A DNA stretch of 64,000 nt. It comes from Heterocephalus glaber (lineage: Eukaryota; Chordata; Mammalia; Rodentia; Bathyergidae). The translations under genes were made by a program, and so were the position numbers. The notes beneath the pieces are model-generated. The model was not told the DNA's origin and made no database searches. It saw only the letters and a list, made by a program, of their open reading frames with translations. Below are positions 10,379 through 21,424 of this stretch, piece by piece (within the stretch, counting starts at the first letter, position 1; each line of letters begins with the position of its first letter). The DNA is taken from contig NW_004624865.1 of assembly GCF_000247695.1 (NCBI RefSeq), positions 4,346,719 to 4,410,718 on the forward strand, in the 5' to 3' direction.

Positions 10379-11140
10379 CTTGACTACTGTTTAGCTGCCT
10401 CTGATGATATTCGCCCGCTGGCAAAATCTCACCCATTTTTCAGCTCAAATCCTGCCTGCTCCAGTGGCCTCCCACACCTGGAGTCTTCTGTGAGAGAGGG
10501 TGCCTCCAAGGAATTACTTGAACAATTTTTTTTTTTTTGTACTGGGGATCAAACTCGGGACCTTGCACTTCCAAGGCAGGCGCCGGAACCACTGAGCTAA
10601 ATCCCTGGCTACTTGAACAATTTTTAAATTTATTTTGCACCTCAACCCTAGGGAGCTCCACCAGCCACCTTTTAAAATTTCTTCTTATTTTGGGGCAAGG
10701 TCTCCCTAAGTTACCTAGGCGGGACTCATACTTGTGAGTCTCCTGCCTCAGCCTTTCTAAATACTGGGGTTTCAGGTAAGCACTACTGTAACAGGCCTGG
10801 GTTGGAAGATTTATGGACAGGGAAATTACTGATTGTATTTGCCTGTATCTCCTGGTCCCAGGGTTCAGGGCAGAGCAGGGGTACAGCTGAATGTCCAGCC
10901 TCTGAGGTCCCATGGTCCCTAAACGCTGCCTTAACTGTTCGCTTGCTAAGTGAACAAAGGACTCGATCACTCCTAAGAAATGAACATTCCCAGGCTGGGG
11001 ATTTAGCTCAGTGGTTTCACCACCTGCTGCGCAAGCGCAAGGACCCGAGTTTGATCCCCAGTACCAAAAAAAAAAGAAAAGAAATGAACATTCCGGCAAG
11101 ATAGGAGATGTGACCCAAAAGTACAACAAATGTCTATATT

Positions 11141-11245
11141 TTTTAAATTTTATGACAGTAAAAGCCACATCGCCATGAATTGCTCCCAAAATCCTCCCCC
11201 TCGCTCCCAACGCACTCATCCCGTCGTCCTTGGCAACGTGTCTCA
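11141..11245 (-). mobile_element. Truncated Tc1/mariner fragment
   Basis: Antisense match to the 3' part of the element described at 15396: ACAGTAAAAG-CACAT-GCCATGAAT and the segment giving CACTCATCCC. Confidence 0.7.
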
Positions 11246-13255
11246 GTGGAATCAGTTTTTCTTAATTAACCATTCAAGGCATCTTTCAGCCGCCCCTGTG
11301 TTTCCGTCTCTGACATCCAAGCCAGTTTGGGGGATTTCCTTGCGAAACCGTGATGCACATCTAGGCTATGTCTTCCCGGCTTCCCGGAACAGAGTGGATT
11401 CTGTCACTGAAACAGGACACTGCACCGCCCGCTTTATAGGTCACTAAAGCCCCTCCGGGCTCCGACCACCTGGTCCCAAAGCCTGCGGGTTTAACTACAG
11501 GAAACCTAAATACGGCCAGGCGCACAAGCCGGGCGTGGAAACTGCTTTCAAAGAAGAAGGCGGTCATCACCCCCGGCCGAGGAGGGCTCTTGGCGAGCAG
11601 TTAACAAAGCCCCGCTTCCTGCTGCTGGCCCAGCGCCCACCCAGGGGCCGCCGGGGAAGGGGTCGGACACGGCCGCCATCCAGAGCCAGGACCGCCCTGA
11701 TTTACTCGTTTATGGCCCCGGAGCTCCCGCTCCTCCCAGAGTGCAGGATCCGGTCAGACCCCAACACACCATGGGCGCCAGGCACCTGCCGAGGGCACCG
11801 CCCACGTCTCCCTCCTGCCTCCCTGCCCTCCTGCACACCAGCGACATCAAAGGCGCCTGATAAACAAACGCCACCGGGTAGAGTGCCGCCCGGCTGGGGG
11901 CCAGTGCAGCACCAAACTGGAGTCTCAAAGCACTGGTGCAAGTGGGAAAGACACAAGAGGCCGCGAGGGTTTGAACCCAGATTCATCCCCAGCGTCCCTC
12001 AGTCGGACTTGGGCGGTTCCAGGGATGGTGGGTCGTTTTCCACCCTCCCCAGCCAGGATGAGGGGACGGACCCAGAGCCACCAGGCTGGGTGCACACATG
12101 CAGTCAGCTTCCGCTTCCAGATGGCAGCCCACGGCCCACGGGCCACCCGGAGACCCGGGGTCAGGCGCAGCAGCAGAACCCAGAGCTCTGGGCGTTCAGT
12201 CCAAGCTCAGGATGACCCCAATATTGGGGCAGCACACCCAACATGTGATTGTTCACAAATCAAAAGCTAGGGGTGTCAACAGCCAGAGGGAAATCCACAG
12301 CTCCTGACCTTGACCACGACACAGGCCCTTGTAGTACAGCGATTGAGGGCAGAAATAGCTAGGCCTGGTGGTGCATGTCTGTCATCCCAGCATTCTGGGA
12401 GGCTGAGGCAGGAGGATCGCAACTTCAAGCACATCCTGGCCAACTTAGTGACTTAGCGAGACCCTGTCTCAAAAGTAAAGAATTAAAAAAACAGCCAGGT
12501 ACAGTGGCACACTCCTGTAATCCCAGCACTCGGGAGGCTGAGGCAGGAGGATCACCTCGAGTTCAAAGCCAGACAGGTGACCCATTCGTCACATAGGGGG
12601 CCACTTGGGAAGGAAGGTATGTGACACACACATGAAAACCTGGATGCTGGAATGGTGGCTGTTACAGGAAGGCGGTCAGGTTTTAACTCCCACTTCCAAG
12701 CAACAAAAGAATTAAATCCCCCAATCCTGGCCCTGCACACTCGAGAAATCCTACCCAAGTGCTGCCTGAACAGCAGGAGATAAAGATGAGTGTTTCTCTC
12801 CATGAGAAGGGGCCTTCTGTGAGGCCAGGGCAAACGACCTTGTGAATTCAGAACACTGACGTATGAATCTAGACACAGTGCAGATGTTCCTGGAAGATTA
12901 ACGAGGAACAGGGTGCCCCAGAAAGCACATTTCCGAGATATCTATATTTACTGACCCAGCCCACGTCTCATTATGCAGCCCAGGCTGGTCTCAAACTCTT
13001 GGCGATCCTCCTGCCTCAGCCTCCCAAGTGCTGGGATTATAGGCATGCACCACCATGCTGGGCTTTCAATACCTTAATAAACTCCAACCTCTCACCCTGG
13101 CCGCAAGACTCCTGTCTTGGGCATCACCCACTCCCCACCTTGGCAGTGTACTCCGATCTAAGCCAACTCTTCCCTCTTCTTGTTCAGGCCTTGATAAGTC
13201 TTTGTGGCACCCGAGCACCTCGCCGCTGCCCTGGTCCCTGAAAGGGGGCACTCAC

Positions 13256-13432
13256 CGAGCAGGGCGTTGTGGCCACTGTCATCCGGCAGGAAGCGCTGGT
13301 CCACAGCACACACAAGCAGGTGGCCAGGCAGGCCAGGGGACTTGGCGCCCACCAGCAAGAAGCCCGCAGGGACCTCCAAGGGCTCACTGCAGATGGACAC
13401 GAGGCGCAGGTCCTTCCCGGCCTGGCAGAACC
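13256..13432 (-). CDS. GREB1: GREB1 exon C, residues 93-151
   Basis: 177 bases between acceptor TCCCTACCAG and donor CTCG/GTGAGT, phase 1 to phase 1. Encodes [20 protein letters not shown] and continues to [20 protein letters not shown]. It is highly similar to the human protein across the exon, including [13 protein letters not shown]. The hydrophobic strand pattern and PDD-GHNALLG suggest a folded domain shared with exon D; I do not assign it a known fold. Confidence 0.97.
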
Positions 13433-13551
13433 CTGGTAGGGACAGCAAGGTCACACGCTGCCTGGGATGCCTAGGAATCAGGGTTCCCACGGCAAACACA
13501 GGAGTAGCCCTTACTCTGGGTTAGGGTACAAAATTAATTAATTCTGAGAGA

Positions 13552-13900
13552 TAAAGTCACAGCTGTGTGGAGCACTACTCTGCCCTGAAGAAGGATAAGC
13601 TTAAGTTGTTGGTAGGAAAATGGATACACCTTGAGACTACAGTGTTAAGTGAAGTAAATCAGACACACACGTTTAAATATCACATGGTTTCTCTTATATG
13701 AGAGACCCGAGTCTAAATAATTTAAAGAGCAAAATAAAAGAGAGATCATAGGAAACGGGGAGATAGACCTTTCGAAAATGGGAAGAGGACCAAGTGACGG
13801 GGCAGGGGGAGGGGAAGGAGGGAGTAAGAAGAGTTCAGATGCGTTACGTGCATGCACCAAGGCCCAGGAGGAGTGTGAACATGGACAGATAGAAATACTA
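13552..13900 (+). mobile_element. L1 3' end (ORF2 tail plus 3' UTR)
   Basis: Truncated L1 beginning in the last codons of ORF2 (the TTAAGTGAAGTAAATCAGAC region) and running through a purine-rich GGGGA 3' UTR. Closely related copies lie at 23640, 26165 and 30840. Confidence 0.8.
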
Positions 13901-15395
13901 AGAAATCCTAACTAGTTATGACACCAATCACGGAAATTACCTATCGGTACTGCTGCTTAATACACATTAACGTGCAACTGAAGCTTAACAGGAAAGACAT
14001 ATACACAAATGATGACAAATGAAAATGTAGACCAGAGCCGGGTGTGGTGGTGCATGCCTGTAATTCAGCCCTCGGGAAGCTAAGGCAGGAGGATCACCCC
14101 GAGTTCCGGGCCAGCCTGAACTACAAACTAAGATCCTGCCTCAAAAAAAACAAAAAAACAAAAAAAATGTAGACCAGCCAGGTGTGGTGGTGCACCCCAG
14201 TAAACCTAGCACTAGGGAGGCTTGAGGCAGGAGGATCACTGTGAGTTTGAGGCAGGCCCAGGCTATAGAGACTCTGCCAAAAAACAAAAACAGAAAGTTT
14301 TTTTTTTCAAATGTAGATGAGATAAACCCATAAGAAACTGGGAGTGGGGCCTGGGGATTTAGCTCAGTGGTTCTGCCACCTGCCTCACAAGCGTGAGGTC
14401 CTGAGTTCAATCCCTGGTACCAAAACAAAAAAAAAAGAAAAGAAAGAAATTGGGAGTGATTTCACATTTTTTTATGTTGCATTTCACATACACAGAAAAG
14501 GCGTGCGCATAGAGGGCTTGTCCTCTCTCCCCCTTGTTGTTGTTTTGTTTCATACTGGGAACTGAACTCAGGACCTCTCACTGAGCTCCATCCCTGGCTC
14601 TTTTTTATTTATTTTATTTTAAGACAAGGTCTAGTTAAGTCACTAAGTTACCCAGACTGGGCTGAAACGTACGATCCTCCTGCCTCAGCCTCCCAGAGCA
14701 TAATAATTATAGGCATGCACTACCATTCCCGGCCCTCTATACCTTCAGAACCTTTTAAATATATTTTGGGTTCAAAATACTTGGGTTTCCACAAGGTAGG
14801 AGAGGGAAAGGGCCCAGCTCTACCTGCCCCTGCCCTCCGGGATCTGGCCGGATGAGGATGCAGGACCAACAGCAGGCGCTGTCTACCCAGCCCCCCAGGG
14901 CAAGGACACAGCCTCCCTGGGGACCCCGAGCAGCTCACAGCCTCTCCTCCCTCGGGCACCTGCTTGCTTTGTCTCCTCCAGGACCACCTTGTCCCCCAAC
15001 AGCAGCCCGAGGCCAAGCACCAGGCTCAGGGACAAGTCCAGGCCTCCAGCAGGCCACATGGCTCCGGCACAGTCTGATCGCTCCGCTACACTTCGGGCCA
15101 CCACCTAATCAATACATTCCCCTGATGGGCAACATCACACCTTCTATATGTCCCATGTTCTGGTTCTTCCATTGAAGTTTCCTGGCAAACTCCTACAAAT
15201 TCTGCAAAACTCCAATGGAGGAAGCCTCCTGGAAACTCTCAACCTGTGTCTGGAAACTTTCGTCCGCTCTGAGCATGCTGGCTTGTCCTAAGCCCAGCAC
15301 CCCCCTCTGAGGGTGCAAAGCATGTGGCTCTGGAACAGCAGGGGGCTCTTGTATCATTTCTTTCCACATCTGCAGAGCAAGAGCTAAATAATATG

Positions 15396-15890
15396 AGGTG
15401 TGATCGAAATAGTCAGGGCCTACATTTTTACAAATGTGTTACAGTAAAGGACACATTGCCAGGAATCCCTCAGAATCCTCCCCTCACTCTGAGCACACTC
15501 ATCCCATCACCCTCGCCACTTCCTGCAGCAGCTCTGGAGTCCTCTGTCCTGAGGGTCTTTAGCTACGCTGTCCTGACTGCCTCCGTGTCCTGATGGATTC
15601 AAAACGTCTCCCTTTCCTCGTCATTGTGACTCTGGGGAAGAGCTGGAAGTCACACAGTGCCAGATCCGGTGACTAAGGTGGATGAAGACAAAGCATCATG
15701 GGTGTTTTTTTGTTCTGTTTTGGTTTTTTGGTACCGGGGATCGAACTCAGGTCCGTGAGCTAGTGAGGCAGGCGGTGGAACCACTGAGCTAAATCCCCAG
15801 CCCAGCATCGTGTTTTATGGGCTGCCTTTCCGTGGGACAGCACTTGGCAGAAGTCGCTGTATTTTGATCACACCTCATAAAGACATTGTA
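15396..15890 (-). mobile_element. Near-complete Tc1/mariner relic with terminal inverted repeats
   Basis: Bounded by TATGAGGTGTGATCGAAA and its inverse TTTTGATCACACCTCATA. Read on the minus strand it contains the mariner catalytic end (DLAPC-like, then IQD-E-A) in broken frames. An ID-like SINE has inserted at 15701-15805. Internally deleted, so non-autonomous. Confidence 0.8.
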
Positions 15891-16242
15891 ATAATGGTTT
15901 TTTCCTACTTATTAGTTTTTTAAAGCTTTAGGTATATAGTAAGTAATTGTAATAATGTTTTAAAATTCATTTAATTTTATTTTAAACATTCACCATATCT
16001 TTAATCCCACCACGTGTTCTGTTCATTCCACAGTGAAGTACTGAGAGATGTGAAATTCTGTCCCTTGTACCAATTCTGATTAAGTGTGCTGTGGAAGCAG
16101 ATCTGGAGAGAGGGGAGCGTATTCTAGATTTCAAACCACTGACACTCAGAAGCGGATTTTTGGGTCTCAAATCACCTGTGAAGCCGAGGCTGCCGAAGAG
16201 CGGTGGAGGAGCCAGGACCAGGCCAGGTGTCCACCGCTAGAC

Positions 16243-16257
16243 GGCGCCCCCTGAGGG
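16243..16257 (-). promoter_or_regulatory. Weak CTCF-like motif
   Basis: Minus strand CCCTCAGGGGGCGC matches 12 of 14 positions of the CTCF core. It lies in GREB1 intron B-C, just upstream (on the coding strand) of nothing else recognised. Confidence 0.3.
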
Positions 16258-16491
16258 AGCCCGGAACACAAGACGGGCGTGGAGGGTGCCTGAGGCACCC
16301 AGTGCAGGTCCAGCCATGGCCCAGAGGGAGATTCCGCTGTGGGCACTGGGCTGGGCTGCCAGATGCTGGGCATGGTACACACGCCCATTAATACCAGCAC
16401 TTGGGAGGCTGAGGCAGGCTGATTGCCACAAGTTCAAAGTCTCAAAATATTAAAAATTAAAATTGCAGAAGGGGATCGGGTAGAGACTTAC

Positions 16492-16611
16492 CGTCTGTGG
16501 TACAGCACCCTTCAGGAGGAGGAGCCAGCTGATAGGGGTTTCCGGGTCCATTGGTTTCCAGCCCTCCTTCTCCCTCCTCTTCCTCTTCCTCATTGTCTGC
16601 TCGGGTGCCCC
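16492..16611 (-). CDS. GREB1: GREB1 exon B: acidic linker, residues 53-92
   Basis: 120 bases between acceptor TGTGCCCAG and donor ACG/GTAAGT, phase 1 to phase 1. It encodes a short acidic low-complexity linker: a run of six glutamates (residues 60-65) followed by GEGGLETNG, then a Pro-rich stretch ending PEGCCTTD. The acidic run and the CCTTD end match human GREB1. It is probably a flexible segment between the conserved N-terminal block and the Cys-containing block of exons C and D. Confidence 0.96.
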
Positions 16612-17232
16612 CTGGGCACAGGGAAGAAGAGCAATGATTCACAAGACAGCTGCCACCAGGGCCTGAGTCTTGTCCTCTCCCCAGAAACTCTGACAATCCT
16701 GGGGCCCAGGACCCCAGGGACTAGACCCCAGGAGCACCCTGCCATCTAGCAGGCCTCAGGAGGAAGGCAGGTTCAAGGTTCCTGGGCAACTTAGTGAAGT
16801 AGCTATCCTTTGTCTCAAAATTTTAAAATGTGTAAAGGGCTGGAGATGTAGCTCAGTGGGAAGCCCTGGATGCAGCTTTTAATATCTAAAAATAAAAGTG
16901 TGCGTGAGGTACGATGGTGTCTGTAGACATTTCACAGACTCTGCGGGTCAGAGAGGCCCAGAGAGTGACCCACAGCAGTTTAAGAGCTAAGCATCAGAGC
17001 CTGATGTCCCCAGCCGTGCCTGACACCCATGCTGGAATTCTCCCCACTGAACTACGTATGCTACTTTGTTCAGAACACAAAATATCAGTAGCATGAACTG
17101 CCTTAATGGGGCACAAGGCATCTGTTAAACTCTACATTGCTATTTATCTTCAAGGGAAAGCTGCATCTAAACATTGCTCTAAATAATCACCACTCCTAAG
17201 TATCTCACACATATGTACACAAAAAATAGCCA

Positions 17233-17282
17233 TTCCAGAACACTCCAGAGGACTCCAGAAGGTTCCAGAACATTCTAGAACA
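17233..17282. promoter_or_regulatory. Ten-unit heat-shock-element-like array
   Basis: Parsed in five-base steps the plus strand reads TTCCA GAACA CTCCA GAGGA CTCCA GAAGG TTCCA GAACA TTCTA GAACA. Seven of ten units are exact alternating TTC/GAA units; the other three differ by one base. The last five are a perfect GAA-TTC-GAA-TTC-GAA heat-shock element. It can also be seen as five 10-bp tandem repeats. TATTTAAG follows at 17312. Confidence 0.6.
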
Positions 17283-18738
17283 GGGCCTATTGCTCTGTGG
17301 CTTTCAGAAACTATTTAAGGGGAGCAGTGTGTTGGGAAGAATGGGAAAGGTAGACAGGGCCAGAAGAGCCTGGAATTGGCCACGGAAATCCCACTACTGC
17401 CTGGCCTCTGCTCCACCCCTGCTGTGACCTGGGCCCCCTGGGGCATCCCCATGTGCCTGGAGGATACAGGTCTCCCCCCACCCCCGGTCCCTATACCCAG
17501 GCACCCAGCAAACGCCCCATGCAGACACAGAGCTCAGGAAATGAAGTGGGCCCAGCTGGGCCTGGAGGCCACCTAGAGTTCTGACAGGGCCTGACAGAAA
17601 AGGGCCTCAGAGCTGGTGCAGAATTTCCAGAGGTGATTTAAGCACAGGCCCCAGGCATATAACCTGCACGTCCCCACCAGGTTAAAGGTGCCCTTGGGGC
17701 TGAGCACAGTGGAGCACACCTGTAATCCCAGAGCTCAGGAGGCTGAGGCAGGAGGATTGCTGTGAGTTCGAGGACAGCCTGGGCTACACAGTGAGACCCT
17801 GTCTCAACAATAATAATAATACTCTGTCTCCAAAGCTGCCATGTGTCTCTGAGCCAATCCTCCAGCACCTCCAGGGAGTCACATTGCATCATGAGTATCT
17901 CCTACTGGAGTAGACAAGGGAGAGAAAATCCCAGAGGAGAAACAGCAGCCCCACAGCCAGGGCTGGGATGAGGGTGCGGGAACTGAACAGCTGTGCATTG
18001 TTCTGCAGCTGCAGAGGAGAGGAATTTGGACTCTGGGAAAGAATGAGCCAGGAGGATTTTAGCCCCAGCGAGTCAAAGAGCTTCCAGTCCAGCGGCTAGA
18101 AGCAGGACTAAAGGTCAGAGGTCTGCCCCGGACATTCCAGGGCCTTTGATGGGATCGGTGGCTGCCCCAGCACTGTCTCGACGCCGAGCAGACAACCAGA
18201 CACGGTGTGGATCGAGGTCCCCACGGGGTGTGGCCTTAGGGGGCTGGCAGACAAAGCCGGAGGGCTCAGGGGTCAGGGTAGTGACAGGAAACCCAGGAGC
18301 CCAAGACCCAGGATCCAGAGCAGGGGCTCCAGGGTTTACGTTCAGTTGTTTCCTTCCAAGAAAAGAAAGGGGAGACAGGGCTGATAGCTGTCAGGAGTTT
18401 AATTGATAAACGCTCAGCCCACAGGGCGGGTGCCCTGGTGTGGTGGGCCTTCCTCTTGAAAAAGTCAGCAATGCGTAAAAAGGTTTTTCTGCCTGGGAAG
18501 GAGGTGGTGGGTAAGAGTCCTAATTCAAAGAACAAAATACTCAGACCCCTGCTGAGTCTCCCACACAGATACGCAACACGCTACCGGGTCCCAAGGGTGC
18601 TCAATCCCCCAGCGCCCTGGCCATAAAAATCATCTGCAATCCAGCTGCCTGGGAAGAGCTGGGGAGGAGAGAAGGAAGAGGTGATGGGGAGGAGACAGAC
18701 AGACAGATGGGCCATGGATTTATGGGGACATTTAGCAA

Positions 18739-18785
18739 AGCAAAGAAGGAAGGAAGGAAGGAAGGAAGGAAGGAAGGAGGGAAGC
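18739..18785. repeat. GAAG microsatellite
   Basis: About eight GAAG/AAGG units followed by AAGC variants. Confidence 0.9.
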
Positions 18786-20101
18786 AAGCAAACAGTTGAA
18801 TCAGACCACAGAATTCAGTATTTCCCAAAAGTCAGCTGCCCAAAAAGGCAGTCTCTAAAGTTTTTGCTAAGGATTTCTGAACTCCCCCGAGATGTTGAGG
18901 TGATATTTCTTGTGGTATTTTCTGCGTGAATACCAGAGAATTTTTGGTTTTCCTAATTTGTAGTTTGGTCCAGAATGCAGTGTGTTCCTAGACCCAGATC
19001 CAGCTCTGTTGGGTCCTTAGCTGTGCCATCTGCAAAGTTAATTTAATAAGGACTTTGTTTGTTTGGGTTTTGTTTGTTTTTGCAGTACTGAGGATTGAAC
19101 CCAGTGTCTCCATACAGAGCAACATCCCTAACCCCCCCTTTTTAATTTTGTATTTTGAGACAGGATCTCGCTAAATTGTTAACTGCCCAGGCTGAACTCC
19201 AACTTGCAACCTCCTGCTTCAGCCTCCCAGAGTGCTGGGACTACAGGCATGTGCCACCCTGCCTGCTGGTGAGGACATTTTAAAGGGAGGCAGGGGAGGC
19301 ATCCCTGCTAGGACACAGAACAGTCAGAAAGAAGATTGCTGTGAGTTTGAGGCAAGCCTGGGCTCCATAGTGAGTTTAAGTCCAGGCTAAACTGCATAGC
19401 AAGATCCTGCCTCAAAAATGAATAAAGCATAAGCTTCCAAAAAGAAATACTAAAACTGCAGCTGTCTCATATTATAGGTTGTTGTGGGCTTACTACTGAC
19501 ATAGAAATACACAGCTACTAGAAACTCCAGGGCTGAGGATTTAGCTCAGTGGCACTGTGACTGCCTTGCAAGTGCAAGGTCTTGAGTTTGATCCCCAGTA
19601 CCGAAAAAAAGAAAAGAAACTGCAACTGCTTGATTCTCTAGATACTCAGGTAAATCCTAAAGTAAGCCATCCCGAGCCTGAGGATTATTTATTTATTCTT
19701 GGCACATGATAAATTTGCTCCCAGTTCTTAAAAGTCTCTAAAGTGTTCTCGTAGCTGCTATCCTAAGAAATTACCTGGACATCTTTGCAAAAATACAGCC
19801 CCAAATCACAGGACAGAGAGAACAGATAGACAGAGAGGGTCAAAGGTGTGTTAAAAATTCTTACTCAAAGCCTTCCCATGAGAGAGTATCAGGAAAGACC
19901 ACCCAGGGCAGCTGAGCGGAGTCCTCTTTCTTTCCCGGTTCCTCCCAATTTTATGTCTTGCACTTTGTTGGCTAAAACTTCCTTCCTTTCGGCCAAGAGA
20001 GAACTTGTGTGCAAGTTTTGCTCACGATTCTTTTCTCCTGGGCTCCACACTCCCAGCCAACCGCACACAGGGAAAGCCCAACAAACACAGGCGTCTCCTA
20101 C

Positions 20102-20258
20102 CTTCCAGCGAGGACAGCTGCTGCTCGGCTTCCAAGTAGAGCTGGGAGAAGACGGGCCGCGGCACGAGGGTGTTGGAGCGCAGCGAGGCCTCGATGGAGT
20201 TGTGCAGCACCTCCTCGAAGCGCGTGCTCTTCAGGTGGCCCGAGTACGAGTTCCCCAT
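20102..20258 (-). CDS. GREB1: GREB1 exon A: first coding exon, residues 1-53
   Basis: Starts at the ATG at 20258, in a strong context (G at -3, G at +4), reads [20 protein letters not shown] and ends at donor AAG/GTAGGA with one base of codon 53. The 157 bases give 52 codons plus one base. The N-terminus MGNSYS fits the N-myristoylation pattern (Gly2, Ser6), though GREB1 is regarded as nuclear. Upstream of the ATG the exon continues as GC-rich 5' UTR. Two possible acceptors precede it: TCCCGCAG near 20346 and CTCTGCAG ending at 20301. A TATA-like TTTATAC near 20370 leaves open a local start site. Confidence 0.97.
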
Positions 20259-21411
20259 CTCGGGTCACAGCTGCATCTCAGGCCCGCGAGCAGCCGAGTC
20301 CTGCAGAGCCCGCGGCCGGCCGGGAGGGGGAGAAGGCGGAGAGGCGGCTCTGCGGGATTGCAGGAAGTTGTATAAAGTAACAGCCCCGCCAGCCAGCGCC
20401 GCCTGGCCCACCGAGCCCGGCACAGTCCTGCCCTGAAATTGCTCCCCGCTTCGCCCCCGATGAGAACCTGTCCCCGAAGCCCCAGACAATGCCTTCCCTT
20501 CCCACGACCTGCTGAGCCTTAGCTCTCTCCCCTTAGACTGTGCTTAGCTGGTCAGATCTTCCCCCTGCCGCTCGGGTGATTCAGTTACATCTGCAAAACC
20601 CAGATTACAAAAGACCGGAGGAAAATCCTGAGTCCACCCCCGAGGTAAAGGCTTCCTTTTTTTTTTTCTGTAGCATCCTAATTGAAAGATAATTGTAACA
20701 AGTATACAACTCAGTGGTTTGGGGGATTTTCACAGCATTGAACAACCATCATACAATCAATTTTTTGTTTTGTTTTGTCTTGAGACCGAGTCTTGCGGAG
20801 ACAGGTGCACACCACTACTCAGCTTTGATACAGTCCACTGTACACTTTCATCGTCCCTCTTTTTTTTTCTTTTTTTTTGATACTGGGGATCAAACTCAGG
20901 ACCTTGCCCTTGCAAGGCAGGCGGTAGAACCACTGAACTAAATCCCCAGCCCCCTCTTTTGTAAATGTTTTAAATTTCATTTTGAGATAAGGTCTTGCTA
21001 AATTGCCCAGCCTGGGTTCAAATTTACAATCCTCCTGCCTCAGCGCCCTAGAGTGGTGGGATTGCAGGCCTGCACCATCATGCTCGGCTCGGAACTGCTT
21101 TTTAAACATATTGATGCTTCATTTTTGACAGATTCCTAATGGAGTTTTACAAAAACACTACAGATATGCGAACAGAAATGCGCAAACTCTCTTCAGGGGA
21201 TGAAAGGAAACGGTAGAGGATCAGATTCTTCCGCACCCCGGAGTGCTTCTTGTGTGCTGTGCCCTTGACTTGTTTGTTTGTTTGTTTGTTTGCGACAGGG
21301 TCTCGCTGTGCAGTCCAGGCTGGCCTTAAGCTCACTCTGTAGTCCAGGCTGGCCTTGACTTACGGCAATCTTGCTGCCTCAGCCTCCCGAGTGTGCACAC
21401 TTGACTTTCAA

Positions 21412-21424
21412 GGTCAGTCTGACA
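21412..21424. promoter_or_regulatory. ERE-like site (9 of 10)
   Basis: GGTCAGTCTGACA against GGTCAnnnTGACC: one mismatch at the last base. About 1.15 kb upstream of the GREB1 start codon. Confidence 0.35.

Larger units (their letters stand above)
8990..13255. repeat. GREB1 intron C-D with SINEs and low-copy DNA
   Basis: B1-dID, plus, 9206-9380; ID-like, minus, 9579-9665; ID-like, plus, 9700-9779; ID-like, minus, 10526-10613 with target duplication TACTTGAACAATTTTT; B1, minus, 10668-10797; ID-like, plus, 10993-11075 with duplicated GAAATGAACATTCC; B1s, plus, 12362-12490 and 12492-12580; B1, minus, 12960-13068. 11300-12350 is unique and GC-rich, with a FOX-like ATAAACAAAC near 11862. 12590-12950 shows nothing recognised. 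Confidence 0.75.
13433..16491. repeat. GREB1 intron B-C with L1, mariner and SINEs
   Basis: L1 3' end 13552-13900 (listed separately); B1s, plus, 14036-14160 and 14174-14285; ID-like, plus, 14347-14437; B1-dID, minus, 14550-14735; mariner 15396-15890 interrupted by an ID-like, minus, 15701-15805; B1, plus, 16370-16455. 14750-15390 and 15890-16240 show nothing recognised. Confidence 0.75.
16612..20101. repeat. GREB1 intron A-B with SINEs and a heat-shock-like array
   Basis: dID remnant, plus, 16770-16890; B1, plus, 17697-17815; GAAG microsatellite 18739-18785; B1-dID, minus, 19065-19262; B1 remnant 19330-19420; ID-like, plus, 19530-19612. 17820-18730 and 19620-20100 are unique with nothing recognised except the array at 17233. 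Confidence 0.75.
1..20258 (-). other. GREB1: GREB1 gene, 5' coding part (partial, runs off left edge)
   Basis: Nine exons on the minus strand join without a break in frame into the first 457 residues of GREB1 (growth regulating oestrogen receptor binding 1). GREB1 is a large nuclear cofactor (about 1950 residues in human) induced by oestrogen; it binds the oestrogen receptor and has been reported as a glycosyltransferase acting on it, with the catalytic region in the C-terminal part, which is not in this window. Identification rests on near-identity to remembered human GREB1 in exons A, C, D, F, G and H, on canonical splice sites at every boundary but one, and on the divergent neighbour E2F6, as on human 2p25. 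Every intron is phase 1. Non-coding 5' exons must lie to the right of 20258 but could not be pinned down. Confidence 0.97.
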
